In this document: positions 9,098-18,273 of the stretch, piece after piece
How positions within the stretch are numbered: the stretch's first letter is position 1
How the letters are laid out: each line of letters begins with the position of its first letter
NCBI RefSeq assembly: GCF_900162615.1
Contig: NZ_FUFN01000007.1
Span: forward strand, 64,901 to 128,900
From: Virgibacillus proomii
GTDB taxonomy: Bacteria; Bacillota; Bacilli; Bacillales; Amphibacillaceae
Direction: 5' to 3'
DNA: 64,000 nucleotides
Position numbers and translations under genes: made by a program
The notes under the pieces: generated by a model
Database searches by the model: none
Told to the model about the DNA's origin: nothing
What the model saw: the letters and a program-made list of their open reading frames with translations, nothing else

Positions 9098-10390
9098 TTG
9101 CAAATACATGTAGTAAAACCAGGAGACTCATTGTATACAATTGCAACTACATATAATACAACTACACAAGCATTGACTGATGCAAATGAGCTTGATGCTC
9201 CGGATAAACTTGTCGTCGGTCAAGCCTTAGTAATCCCTATCATCGGTCAATATTACTTTACTCAACCTGGAGATAGTTTATTTTCGGTTGCTCAAAAGTT
9301 CGGTATCTCTTATCAAGAGCTGGCTCGAGTTAACGCGATTCCCCCGGGTAATATTATTCCGGTTGGCTTTCGGCTTTATATCCCCCCGACTCCAAAGCGA
9401 CCAATAACAACTAATGCATATGTCGAACCGACGGGAAGTACCGTTTCGGATACATTAGAAAATTCAACTGCTAAAGCAGCTCCATATCTAACATACCTTG
9501 GAATTTTCAGCTTTCGCGCTGGACGAGATGGGAGCTTGACACCTCCACCTTTAAACGGCTTAGCTGAAATTGCTGAGCGAAATCGGACAGCTAAAATGCT
9601 CGTTGTAACAAACCTCGAAGGCGGACAATTCAGTGCAGAGCTAGGACATATTATTCTTACCGTACAAAGTGTGCAAAATACGTTATTAGATAATATTATT
9701 AATACAGCAACTTCTGGCGGATACAAAGATGTGCACTTTGATTTCGAATTTTTACCTAGTAATGATCGCGAAGCATACAATACTTTTTTACGAAAAGCCA
9801 AACAACGTCTGTCCCAAGCAGGGCTATTAATGTCAACCGCTTTAGCACCAAAAACAAGTGCCGCCCAGACCGGGCAATGGTATGAAGCACATGATTACGC
9901 GGTTCACGGAGAAGTTGCTGATTTTGTTGTATTAATGACTTATGAGTGGGGATATAGTTACGGACCACCATTAGCGGTATCACCCATTGATGAAGTCCGA
10001 AAAGTAGTTGATTATGCACTTACTGTAATACCTGCTAATAAAATTTTATTAGGGCAAAATTTATATGGTTATGATTGGACATTGCCTTATGTAGCTGATG
10101 AAGGAAGGCCTGCTCAAGCAATAAGTCCACAACGTGCGATTCAAATTGCAAGAGAAAATAATGCAGAGATTAGGTTTGATCAAGGAGCACAAGCGCCATT
10201 TTTTATTTATACAGATGCACAAGGGACGCGGCATGAGGTATGGTTTGAAGATGCACGATCTATTCAAGCCAAGTTTGATTTAATTAAAGAATTAAACCTA
10301 TTAGGAATATCTTATTGGAAGCTCGGCTTAGCATTTCCACAAAATTGGCTTCTTTTACAGGACCAATTTACAATTACCAAGGTAGAATAA
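9098..10390 (+). CDS. sleL: Spore cortex-lytic N-acetylglucosaminidase, SleL/YaaH type
   Basis: 430 residues: two LysM domains (about 1-47 and 51-97) that bind peptidoglycan, then a glycoside hydrolase 18 domain (about 130-425) with the catalytic D-x-D-x-E type segment VHFDFEFL. SleL/YaaH proteins degrade cortex peptidoglycan during germination. There is no signal peptide, as expected for a protein deposited on spores. The start is TTG at 9098 after aaaggagga. Together with yaaI it marks the origin-proximal Bacillus order and suggests a spore former. Confidence 0.9.
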   Translation: MQIHVVKPGDSLYTIATTYNTTTQALTDANELDAPDKLVVGQALVIPIIGQYYFTQPGDSLFSVAQKFGISYQELARVNAIPPGNIIPVGFRLYIPPTPKRPITTNAYVEPTGSTVSDTLENSTAKAAPYLTYLGIFSFRAGRDGSLTPPPLNGLAEIAERNRTAKMLVVTNLEGGQFSAELGHIILTVQSVQNTLLDNIINTATSGGYKDVHFDFEFLPSNDREAYNTFLRKAKQRLSQAGLLMSTALAPKTSAAQTGQWYEAHDYAVHGEVADFVVLMTYEWGYSYGPPLAVSPIDEVRKVVDYALTVIPANKILLGQNLYGYDWTLPYVADEGRPAQAISPQRAIQIARENNAEIRFDQGAQAPFFIYTDAQGTRHEVWFEDARSIQAKFDLIKELNLLGISYWKLGLAFPQNWLLLQDQFTITKVE

Positions 10391-10444
10391 TAGCATTCTT
10401 TCCTATTACATGGCACGTTCTTTTAGAAAGCGTTTCATAAAGAA

Positions 10445-10470
10445 CCCCCTAACTTTTTTAGCTTAGGGGG
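10445..10470. terminator. Bidirectional terminator between sleL and the PfpI gene
   Basis: Arms CCCCCTAA (10445-10452) and TTAGGGGG (10463-10470) form a strong hairpin between two convergent genes. Confidence 0.8.
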
Positions 10471-10480
10471 CTCTCCGTCA

Positions 10481-10996
10481 TTATTTTAACACATTTAACG
10501 CTTCACGATTAAACGCTGGGATATCATCTGGTTGTCGGCTTGTAACTAATTGATCTTGACAAACTACTACTTCCTTATCCACTACTTGAGCACCAGCATA
10601 CTCCATATCAACTTGAATAGATTTATAACCAGTTGCTTTTCTTTCTTCTAACGTTTTAGCCGTAATTAATAACTGTGGACCATGACAAATAGCAAATACC
10701 GGTTTCTTTTCATCCATAAAATGTTTAGCAAATGTAACAAACCGATCATCCGCACGTAGGATATCCGGAGAAAATCCGCCTGGGATAAATAGTGCATCAA
10801 AATTACTTGGGTTTACATCATCAATTCCATAATCGATTGTAACAGTAGCTTGTTTATTCTTACCCGTTACTTGTTTTCCCTTTTCCTTTTCTATGGTGAC
10901 AACTTCATGACCCGCATCCTTAAACGCTTTTGCTGGATCCGTATACTCGACATCTTCAAACATGTCGGTAATCACGGTTGCGATTTTTTTACCCAT
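10481..10996 (-). CDS. yfkM: DJ-1/PfpI family general stress protein (YfkM-like)
   Basis: 171-residue single-domain class I glutamine amidotransferase-like protein of the DJ-1/PfpI family. It has the nucleophile elbow FAICHGPQLL with C104 and the upstream GGFSPD loop. Family members are deglycase-like or protease-like stress proteins; the exact substrate is unknown. Length and motifs match Bacillus general stress protein 18 (YfkM). Monocistronic, convergent with sleL, with a gagtg-type ribosome binding site before the ATG. Confidence 0.85.
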   Translation of the reverse strand: MGKKIATVITDMFEDVEYTDPAKAFKDAGHEVVTIEKEKGKQVTGKNKQATVTIDYGIDDVNPSNFDALFIPGGFSPDILRADDRFVTFAKHFMDEKKPVFAICHGPQLLITAKTLEERKATGYKSIQVDMEYAGAQVVDKEVVVCQDQLVTSRQPDDIPAFNREALNVLK

Positions 10997-11061
10997 TTTC
11001 GATTCACTCCCTTAAAAAATAATACATAATTATATATTCCCCAAGCCAGCTTACTTAAACA

Positions 11062-11496
11062 TTAAATCCCCATCAGCTTGCGAAGCTCCTCTTCATTATT
11101 AATTAAATCCTTCAATGTATATTCATCAAGTACGTTAAAAAAAGCAATTAAAGCCCTATTTAATACATGCTTCAAAGTACAAGCAGGAGATATGACACAA
11201 TGATTGGTTCCTTTATCAAAACACTCCAGTAATACGAAATCGGCTTCTAGTTTACGAATCAGCTTTCCAATATTGATCTCTTCTGCTGGTTTGGCTAACC
11301 GAATTCCTCCATTTCTTCCTCTAATGGATTCAACGAAACCCATCTTAGCCAATTCATGAACGACCTTTCGTAAATGTTCTTGAGATATATGATAAACAGC
11401 AGAAATTTCTTTAATTGTAGCTAATTCCTTATCTGATTTCATTCCGGTAAGGATTAAAACTCGGAGTGCATAATCTGTATATTTTTTAAGGTTCAT
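11062..11496 (-). CDS. nsrR: Nitric oxide-sensing transcriptional repressor NsrR
   Basis: Rrf2-family repressor with a winged helix at about residues 1-75 and a [4Fe-4S] cluster that reacts with nitric oxide. The three cluster cysteines are C92, C100 and C106 (ECFDKGTNHC, PAC), at the same positions I recall for Bacillus subtilis NsrR. The gene diverges from hmp, its classic target, across a 39-bp palindrome matching the NsrR operator. Nitric oxide should release repression of hmp. Confidence 0.92.
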   Translation of the reverse strand: MNLKKYTDYALRVLILTGMKSDKELATIKEISAVYHISQEHLRKVVHELAKMGFVESIRGRNGGIRLAKPAEEINIGKLIRKLEADFVLLECFDKGTNHCVISPACTLKHVLNRALIAFFNVLDEYTLKDLINNEEELRKLMGI

Positions 11497-11576
11497 TTAT
11501 TTCCCCACTCTCGCTCGTTTCACAATATTGTAACACAAAAGCTTTAAATTGCGGTTTTATTAATATTTTACTCATT

Positions 11577-11615
11577 ATACAATAAAGATGTATTTAAAAT
11601 ACATCTTTATTGTAT
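11577..11615. promoter_or_regulatory. NsrR operator upstream of hmp
   Basis: A perfect palindrome of two 19-bp arms around a single central A (11596). Its core ATGTATTTAAAATACAT (11588-11604) matches the known NsrR consensus. It lies 14 bp before the hmp start and overlaps the likely -10 region. Confidence 0.92.
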
Positions 11616-11629
11616 GGGAGGAATTTTTT

Positions 11630-12859
11630 ATGGAAATAACATCATCGGGTTTAGATGAACAAACAAAACAATTGATCAAAGCTACAGTACCAATTCTGCA
11701 AAAACATGGGACGGCAATTACAAAGCGATTTTATCATCTTATGTTAAGCCATCATCCGGAATTAAAGAATCTATTTAACCAAACAAATCAGCGTAGAGGA
11801 GATCAACCTGCAGCGTTAGCAAATACGGTATATGCTGCAGCAGCAAATATAGATAATTTACAAACGATCTTACCCCATGTTTATCAAATTGCCCATAAAC
11901 ATAAAAGTCTACAGGTTCAACCAAATCAATATCCAATTGTCGGAAAGTATTTATTATTAGCGATGAAAGACGTTTTAGGAGATATAGCTAGTGACGATGT
12001 TATAACTGCATGGGAAAAAGCTTATGGTGTCATCGCAAATATTTTTATTCAAGTAGAAAAGCAATTGTATAATGCAACTCAACAAGAAAAAGGCGGCTGG
12101 GCAGGGTTCCGTGATTTTAAAGTCGTGAAAAAAACAAAAGAAAGCGATGTCATTACTTCGTTTTATTTACAGCCTATTGATGGATTACCTTTTCCTACCT
12201 TCACTCCGGGACAATATTTAACCGTTAAGGCAGAAATACCAGGCGAACCTTATACTCATCTCCGCCAATACAGCCTGTCTACAGCTCCAGGTAAAGACTA
12301 TTATCGGATTAGTGTAAAGCGTGAGGATAAAACTGATCATTTCCCAGGAGGCATTGTTTCAAACTTTTTGCATTCTTCTATTACCGAAGGAAGTATCTTA
12401 CCAATTAGCGCTCCAACCGGTTATTTCACTCTTGACCTTGATGATACAAGACCTCTTGTATTAATAAGTGGTGGAGTTGGGTTAACACCGATGATGAGCA
12501 TGCTGGAAACCGTTATTAACGAACAACCAACACGTGAAGTTATTTTTATTCATGCAGCAAAATCTAGTAAATACCATGCTATGAAGGATAAAGTAGCCAC
12601 TATTAGCAAACAAAATGAACAGGTGTTAAATTATACGATATATAGTAAGCCTGAAGAAATGGATTCATATGATCGAAGCGGTCATATTAGCCATGATTGG
12701 CTGAAAACAATTATTCCCTGTACCGATGCCAGCTTTTATTTCTGTGGACCAAAGGGATTTATGAAAACGACATATCTTATTCTTAAACAACTAAAGGTAG
12801 CTGATAGCGATATTCATTATGAAATATTCGGTCCTTTAGAGGATATTACAGCATCGTAA
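11630..12859 (+). CDS. hmp: Flavohemoprotein, nitric oxide dioxygenase
   Basis: Oxidises nitric oxide to nitrate with O2 and NAD(P)H. In the 409 residues, a globin domain (about 1-140) has the proximal haem histidine in the IAHKHKSL segment (H91), a ferredoxin-reductase FAD domain has RQYSLS, and an NAD domain has SGGVGLTPMMSML. An in-frame ATG at 11588 lies inside the operator; the true start is ATG 11630 behind gggagg at 11616-11621. Controlled by the adjacent NsrR. Confidence 0.96.
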   Translation: MEITSSGLDEQTKQLIKATVPILQKHGTAITKRFYHLMLSHHPELKNLFNQTNQRRGDQPAALANTVYAAAANIDNLQTILPHVYQIAHKHKSLQVQPNQYPIVGKYLLLAMKDVLGDIASDDVITAWEKAYGVIANIFIQVEKQLYNATQQEKGGWAGFRDFKVVKKTKESDVITSFYLQPIDGLPFPTFTPGQYLTVKAEIPGEPYTHLRQYSLSTAPGKDYYRISVKREDKTDHFPGGIVSNFLHSSITEGSILPISAPTGYFTLDLDDTRPLVLISGGVGLTPMMSMLETVINEQPTREVIFIHAAKSSKYHAMKDKVATISKQNEQVLNYTIYSKPEEMDSYDRSGHISHDWLKTIIPCTDASFYFCGPKGFMKTTYLILKQLKVADSDIHYEIFGPLEDITAS

Positions 12860-12936
12860 AATATTTTTTGCAAAATAACAGGTTTAAAAATACTCATCAT
12901 AGGACGACATCTCCATGACTCAGATTAATATAACTA

Positions 12937-12974
12937 CTAATCAGTGGATAGTGTTTTTCACTTCCACTGATTAG
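12937..12974 (+). terminator. hmp terminator
   Basis: Arms CTAATCAGTGGA (12937-12948) and TCCACTGATTAG (12963-12974), with a T-rich stretch after them, lie between the convergent hmp and methyltransferase genes. Confidence 0.75.
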
Positions 12975-12985
12975 AGTTTACGTTT

Positions 12986-13594
12986 TTATTGCTTTTGAAC
13001 TACTACTTGAATAACGTGACATAAACCGGAATGACGTATTCCCTCATGGCGCTCTGCTTCTCCATAATAAAAATGAATCCATTTTTGTTCACGAAACCAT
13101 GTTAATAAATCAATTGGATTATATAGCATTGCTGTTTCTTTTGGGCCACCTGTCCGATATGCCAATTGATCCTCTGAATAGACTTCTAAGATCAAATAAC
13201 CACCTGTTTTTACGGAGGCTAACATAGTATGAATCAAAAATCGTTGCTTTTCTCTCGGAACATGTCCAAATACCATTACCGCTGCATCATATTTATTGGC
13301 AGGTACCATTTCTTTCGTAAGATCCTTTTGCTCAACCTGTATGGATACGCCTTTTTCCTTAGCCAACTGCTGAGCTTTCTTAAGCCCTACGCTAGACTGA
13401 TCATAAGCTATAACATCATGTCCTAATTCTGCTAAATAAACTGCATTTCTCCCTTCTCCCTCTGCAAAACAAGCAACCGCGGAGCGCGGATTTAACCGAT
13501 GGCTCATCACCTGAACAAATCGATTTGCCTGTTTACCATAAACAAACGCTTTATCAGAATAGCTTTTATCCCAAAATTTTTCTGACATTTCCAT
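12986..13594 (-). CDS. Class I SAM-dependent methyltransferase
   Basis: 202-residue methyltransferase-domain protein. The segment VACFAEGEGRNAVYLAELGHDVIAYD (shown in part) contains the glycine-rich SAM loop EGEGRN and the acidic motif II residue. The protein resembles TehB/tellurite-resistance-like and UbiE-like small methyltransferases; the substrate cannot be assigned. The N-terminus FWDKSYSDKAFVYG is typical of this group. It stands alone and is convergent with hmp. Confidence 0.8.
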   Translation of the reverse strand: MEMSEKFWDKSYSDKAFVYGKQANRFVQVMSHRLNPRSAVACFAEGEGRNAVYLAELGHDVIAYDQSSVGLKKAQQLAKEKGVSIQVEQKDLTKEMVPANKYDAAVMVFGHVPREKQRFLIHTMLASVKTGGYLILEVYSEDQLAYRTGGPKETAMLYNPIDLLTWFREQKWIHFYYGEAERHEGIRHSGLCHVIQVVVQKQ

Positions 13595-13820
13595 CCCTCA
13601 CTTTGATTGACTGTTTATACATACTTTTTCCCCATTTTCTCTTATTTGAAGTTAGATGAAAACATAAATGCTTGTAGTATGTGTTAAAAAAGGATAAATA
13701 GACTTGAGAACCATTTGGAGTAGGGTCAAATAAATACATCAACAACCAAGAAACAAGCCGAATAAGGATAAAGCCTTAAAGCGCCCCGTTCCAATTTTAA
13801 CATCTATACATTTAAGCAAA

Positions 13821-13863
13821 AACGAGACAACACCAATAGCAAAAGCTTGGTGGTTGCCTCGTT
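13821..13863 (-). terminator. acsA terminator
   Basis: Minus-strand hairpin of roughly 15 bp per arm (AACGAGGCAACCACC pairing with GTGTTGTCTCGTT), followed by TTTTT, 8 bp after the acsA stop. The 13595-13820 interval holds nothing else I recognise. Confidence 0.8.
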
Positions 13864-13870
13864 CCTTCAA

Positions 13871-15586
13871 TTATACTTCTAACGTAGAAGTATCTCCAGT
13901 TGGTAATCCAAGTTCCCATGATTTTAATAAACGTCGCATAATTTTACCACTGCGTGTTTTAGGAATCATATCTCTTACCTCTAATTCACGCGGAGCCGCA
14001 TGAGCGCTTAAACCCGTTCTAACAAATTGCCGGATTTCTTCCCGAAGATCTTCTGAATCTTCATAACCGTCATTTAAAGTAATAAACGCCTTAATTATTT
14101 CTCCTCGCTCCGGATGAGGCTTTCCGATAACACCAGCTTCAGCCACAGCCGGATGTTCAATTAATTTACTCTCTACTTCAAATGGTCCGACACGTTCACC
14201 TGATGTAATAATCACATCATCTACACGTCCTTGGAACCAGAAATAACCATCTTCATCTCGATAAGCGCTATCACCGGAAATATACCAGTCTTTCATAAAG
14301 TAGCTTTCATATTTTCCAGGATTATTCCAGATTGCCCGCATCATTGCCGGCCAGCCCTTTTTAATCGCTAAATTACCCATTTGATAAGGTTCTAATTCAT
14401 TTCCTTCATTATCAACAATACTTGCCTCAACACCCGGTATAGGTTTACCCATAGATCCAGAGCGTATTTCTAGGGAAGGAAAGTTAACAATTAGTTGTGC
14501 ACCCGTTTCTGTCATCCACCATGTATCATGAATTCGCAAATTAAATGCGTTCAAGCCCCACATAAATACTTCCGGATTTAATGGCTCACCAACACTTAGA
14601 ATATGACGTAAGGACGAAAGATCGTATTGTTTTACCATGGCCTCGCCAACACTCGCTAACTTTCGTAAAGCTGTTGGGGCTGTATACCAAACAGTCACAT
14701 TATGCTTTTCTATGGTTCCATACCAATCATCTGGCGTAAATCTGCCTCCACGAACAACATTGGTTACTCCCTGTAACCAAGGAGCAAAAATTCCATAACT
14801 CGTTCCGGTAACCCATCCTGGATCAGCTGTACACCAATAAACATCGTCTTCTTTTAAATCCAGCACCCACTTTCCTGTAACATAATGCTGAATCATCGCA
14901 TGATGTACATGATAAACACCTTTTGGCTTCCCAGTAGAACCGGAAGTATAATGAAGCAGCATCCCATCTTCCAAATCTACCCACTCTATTTCTGTTTCAC
15001 TCGACGCCGCTTCCATTTCTTGTCTATAATTAATATATTTGTCTTCTGTTTCGCTAAATTCACCAACAAGTATAATTTTTTCTAAATCAGGCAAATCACT
15101 CTGAGGTACGCGATACAATAGTTCTGGAGTTGTAATCAGCATTTTTGCTGCACTATCTTGAAGCCGGTCTCGAACCGCTTGTTCCATAAATGCTTCAAAT
15201 AAAGGACCGGCAATTGCACCAACCTTTAAAATTCCAAGGAATGAAATATAGAATTCCGGACTTCTAGGCATAAATAGAAAAACTCGATCCCCTTTATTAA
15301 TTCCATACTTTCGAAGTACATTGGCAAACTTATTACTTCCATTGCGAAGATCGCTAAATGTAAGTTTTTCTTCACGGTCAGGAGAAGAATATAACAATGC
15401 GATCTGATCACTTTTATCAGGATTTTCAGCGTGACGATCGATTGCTTCATATGCCATATTTACATTGCCTGTTTCATGCCACGAAAACATTTCATTTACT
15501 TGATTCCAAGAAAACGTTTCTCTCATTTTTTCATAGTCTTGGAGATTATAAGTTCCTTCTTTAGCAGGTATTTTTTTTACTTTCAT
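13871..15586 (-). CDS. acsA: Acetyl-CoA synthetase
   Basis: Activates acetate to acetyl-CoA through an acetyl-adenylate. The 571-residue AMP-forming synthetase has the P-loop-like A3 motif YTSGSTGKPKG, TTWW-like DTWWMTETG, and the C-terminal SGKIMRR with the catalytic, often acetylated, lysine. The length matches Bacillus AcsA (572). In Bacillus, acsA is next to acuABC and acetylation-controlled; the acu genes are not here. Upstream DNA contains a cre-like site and an inverted repeat, which suggests carbon-source control. Confidence 0.93.
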   Translation of the reverse strand: MKVKKIPAKEGTYNLQDYEKMRETFSWNQVNEMFSWHETGNVNMAYEAIDRHAENPDKSDQIALLYSSPDREEKLTFSDLRNGSNKFANVLRKYGINKGDRVFLFMPRSPEFYISFLGILKVGAIAGPLFEAFMEQAVRDRLQDSAAKMLITTPELLYRVPQSDLPDLEKIILVGEFSETEDKYINYRQEMEAASSETEIEWVDLEDGMLLHYTSGSTGKPKGVYHVHHAMIQHYVTGKWVLDLKEDDVYWCTADPGWVTGTSYGIFAPWLQGVTNVVRGGRFTPDDWYGTIEKHNVTVWYTAPTALRKLASVGEAMVKQYDLSSLRHILSVGEPLNPEVFMWGLNAFNLRIHDTWWMTETGAQLIVNFPSLEIRSGSMGKPIPGVEASIVDNEGNELEPYQMGNLAIKKGWPAMMRAIWNNPGKYESYFMKDWYISGDSAYRDEDGYFWFQGRVDDVIITSGERVGPFEVESKLIEHPAVAEAGVIGKPHPERGEIIKAFITLNDGYEDSEDLREEIRQFVRTGLSAHAAPRELEVRDMIPKTRSGKIMRRLLKSWELGLPTGDTSTLEV

Positions 15587-15670
15587 CCAATCACCTCATA
15601 TTAAAAATTGATATCAGTTACTAAGGGAGTTAATTTTTTTGGTTATTCCCTCTAGACTTTTTCACTTGCA

Positions 15671-15725
15671 ATGAGATCTTTTATTTAAAACACCTTTTTA
15701 GATCTCATAATTGAAAGCGCTTAAT
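15671..15725. promoter_or_regulatory. acsA upstream inverted repeat and cre-like site
   Basis: A 9-bp inverted repeat ATGAGATCT (15671-15679) / AGATCTCAT (15700-15708) is followed by TGAAAGCGCTTAAT (15712-15725), which matches the CcpA cre consensus at 12 of 14 positions. Both lie 85-140 bp upstream of the acsA start in an otherwise gene-free 335-bp gap. The regulator of the inverted repeat is unknown. Confidence 0.5.
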
Positions 15726-15889
15726 AAATAGTTAATTTTAAATAATGCAAACCTTTTATGATCTATTACTTAGTTTAAAATATTTTATGACAATTTTAAA
15801 GTAATATTCTTTAAAAAATATACAAAATGATCAGATTAATCTTGTTAAGAAGCCTTATTTATTTTACAAATACACATATACATATATGA

Positions 15890-15916
15890 AACACGCCTAA
15901 TATAGACGTGTTTTTT
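15890..15916. terminator. Small terminator next to the symporter gene
   Basis: Arms AACACG (15890-15895) and CGTGTT (15907-15912), with a T tract on the plus strand, lie just beyond the stop of the minus-strand symporter gene. Confidence 0.55.
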
Positions 15917-15922
15917 ATTAAT

Positions 15923-17158
15923 TTAAGCTGTTTGCTCAACTTGATCATCACTTTTTTGTTTTTCACCTTCTGAAATAATATATGCGCAAACGGCATCCCC
16001 AGTAATATTTAAAGAAGTACGTAGCATATCTAGTAATCTATCGACACCAATTATTAAGGCAATTCCATCAACTGGTAAGCCTACTTGCTTCAGAACCATT
16101 GCCAACATAATTAATCCCACACCGGGCACTCCAGCTGTTCCAATACTTGCAAGTGTAGCTGTTAAAACTACCATAAGCATTTGACTTAACCCTAACGGCT
16201 CGGCATAAACTTGAGCAATAAAGACGGTTGCAACAGCTTGCATAATTGCTGTACCATCCATATTTATCGTCGCTCCGAGCGGCTGTACAAAGCTGCTAAT
16301 AGACTTTTTAACACCAAGTCTTTCTTGAGCCATTTTCATTGCAACCGGTAATGCAGCATTTGAACTGGAAGTACTAAAAGCTACCGACATGGCGGGGAAA
16401 AACTGTTTATAGAAATTTACTGGACTTGCTTTTCCTAATACTTTAATAGCAATTCCATACGTGATTACGCCATGTAGTATAAGTGATAAAATGACCGCTA
16501 CCATATACATAACCATCTGACCTAATGCGTCTAACCCTGCTTCACCAACCGCTGAGGCAATGAGGGCAAACGCACCATAAGGCGCCGTTTTCATGATCCC
16601 ATTAACTAGAAATATTAATATATCATTTGCCTGCTCAAATAAATTGCGAATTCCTCTTGTTTTATTGCCAAGCGCTGCTAATGCCACACCAATAAATATA
16701 GCAAAAGCAATTATTTGTAACATGTTTCCTGTGGACATCGCTTCAATTGGGTTCTTCGGGATAATTTGAACTAATGTATCCATAATTGGTGGAGCCGCTT
16801 CTTCTTTATAGGATACATTGCTTGTATCAAATGTTCCTGCTTTACCGGGCTCTAACACAACCCCTATTCCAAGACCAATAACAAGAGCGATAGCAGTTGT
16901 AATTAAATAAAATGCAACTGTTTTAATTCCTATTTTTCCTAATTTAGATGGATCTCCTAACCCAACGGTTCCCAGTACGATGGAAACAAACACGATTGGT
17001 ACTACGATCATCATAATCAAGCTTAAAAATATTTCTCCAACTGGGTTCAATGCATACGTATCAATTGCAGAAAATACATTATTAGGCACAAAGGTTAAAC
17101 CAACACCTGCAACTACACCCAATATTAAGGCAATCAAAATTTTCTTAGTAAGACTCAT
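15923..17158 (-). CDS. Dicarboxylate/amino acid:cation symporter
   Basis: 411-residue DAACS-family transporter of the GltP/GltT/DctA type. It imports glutamate/aspartate or C4-dicarboxylates with Na+ or H+. Several membrane helices are visible, along with the serine-rich hairpin STSSSNAALP and the NMDGTA motif that binds substrate and cation. A longer reading frame begins at 17275, but the ribosome binding site aaagga fits the ATG at 17158 (MSLTKKILIALILG), which gives the usual family length. Substrate cannot be told from sequence alone. The gene is monocistronic. Confidence 0.88.
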   Translation of the reverse strand: MSLTKKILIALILGVVAGVGLTFVPNNVFSAIDTYALNPVGEIFLSLIMMIVVPIVFVSIVLGTVGLGDPSKLGKIGIKTVAFYLITTAIALVIGLGIGVVLEPGKAGTFDTSNVSYKEEAAPPIMDTLVQIIPKNPIEAMSTGNMLQIIAFAIFIGVALAALGNKTRGIRNLFEQANDILIFLVNGIMKTAPYGAFALIASAVGEAGLDALGQMVMYMVAVILSLILHGVITYGIAIKVLGKASPVNFYKQFFPAMSVAFSTSSSNAALPVAMKMAQERLGVKKSISSFVQPLGATINMDGTAIMQAVATVFIAQVYAEPLGLSQMLMVVLTATLASIGTAGVPGVGLIMLAMVLKQVGLPVDGIALIIGVDRLLDMLRTSLNITGDAVCAYIISEGEKQKSDDQVEQTA

Positions 17159-17645
17159 AAGCATCGTCCTTTCTTGTTGTTTAGTTGTTATGATACAAGT
17201 TAAATTGGTTGTTAAAAGCATAAAAAATAGAATAGTTAGAAAAGGACAAAAATTATGAATGCGCAGAATTTTCACTTAATATCCTGTAAGAAATCTTATA
17301 AATTCGCATAGTATACCTACTGTGCACATCATATTCTAATATTCACTTTTCCTTTTTTATCGGTTTTTAAACAACCATGGCATACGATTTTAGTAGATAG
17401 TGGAATCAAGAAATGAAATAAATTGCAGTTTTTTGTAAAGGTTAGGACAATTTTTTAGAGTTGCTTTTCTATTTTAACACTTTTTTTGCCGAATGAATAG
17501 ATCTATTTTTTGGAAAACCTGTATTATTCATAATAAAAACACCTGTATTTCCACTTATTAAAAGCTGAAAATTCGTTGATTTTACTTAGTTTATCGACAT
17601 TTGTTCACAATTGATCATATCCATAAAAATTTTTCAGCTTTGTTA
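17159..17645. other. Gene-free interval upstream of the symporter
   Basis: About 490 bp, strongly AT-rich, with no convincing reading frame, tRNA or riboswitch. It presumably contains the symporter promoter. Confidence 0.5.
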
Positions 17646-17661
17646 AGTTTCACGTGAAACT
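17646..17661. promoter_or_regulatory. parS-like chromosome partitioning site
   Basis: The 14-bp palindrome GTTTCACGTGAAAC (17647-17660) is the core of the Spo0J/ParB-binding parS sequence. The two outermost bases are A and T rather than the consensus T and A, giving 14 of 16 matches. It lies in non-coding DNA about 17 kb from recR, within the origin-proximal region where parS sites cluster in Bacillus. Confidence 0.82.
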
Positions 17662-17686
17662 ATGATATATATTACAGTAAATTTAT

Positions 17687-18135
17687 TTATCCGGCTAGGA
17701 AGAAAAGAATGATCACACATATACCTCTTATGTAAACATTAATAACTGATCCACTCCATAAATTCTCTTTTTTCAAATGGTTTAGAAGGTAAAATGGTAG
17801 AGCATGCGTATAAATAATTACATCTGGTTTGATTTGTTTAATTAAATCTCTAATTTTTTTCAAAAATAAGACTTCATAAATATAATAACGTTTTTTGCTT
17901 CGCTTTCCTTTTACTACAGCTTTATAAATTTTGCTATAGACTCCTGGAAGTTTATGAATACATTTTAAATAGATGGAGGAAGTGAACATTTCTACCTTGC
18001 TATAATGTGATAAAATTTCAACTTTTTCAGAATTGTAGTCATTTGATGATTGATTTAATGATTTTTTATAGTGTTGGCAACTTGATGATGTCCTGAAGGG
18101 ATTTGTAAAAAAGGCATAAATAAAATCCTGTACAT
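17687..18135 (-). pseudogene. UgtP/YkoN-type lipid glycosyltransferase, N-terminal relic
   Basis: Behind a good aaaggag site, an ATG at 18135 begins MYRILFMPFLQIPSGHHQVA, the characteristic start of processive diacylglycerol glycosyltransferase-like proteins. A single-base frameshift near 18060 is needed to continue into the frame with KVEILSHYSKVEMFTSS and IKQIKPDVIIYTHALPFYL. The sequence ends after SGSVINVY at about 17720, and the catalytic C-terminal two thirds is absent. The gene is therefore both frameshifted and truncated. In Bacillus subtilis ykoN lies next to ykoP and ykoQ, whose homologues follow here, divergently. Confidence 0.8.
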
Positions 18136-18273
18136 TTCACTTTCGTCTCCTTTTAGTTTTAGTTTGTGAAACAAAAGAATTTTGATTCCTTATACCTGAT
18201 TTTCCCAGTAATAGTTGAACATCGTCTAATTAATAATAAAACTGTCACTTATATCATCTTGAGGGGTAATAGG

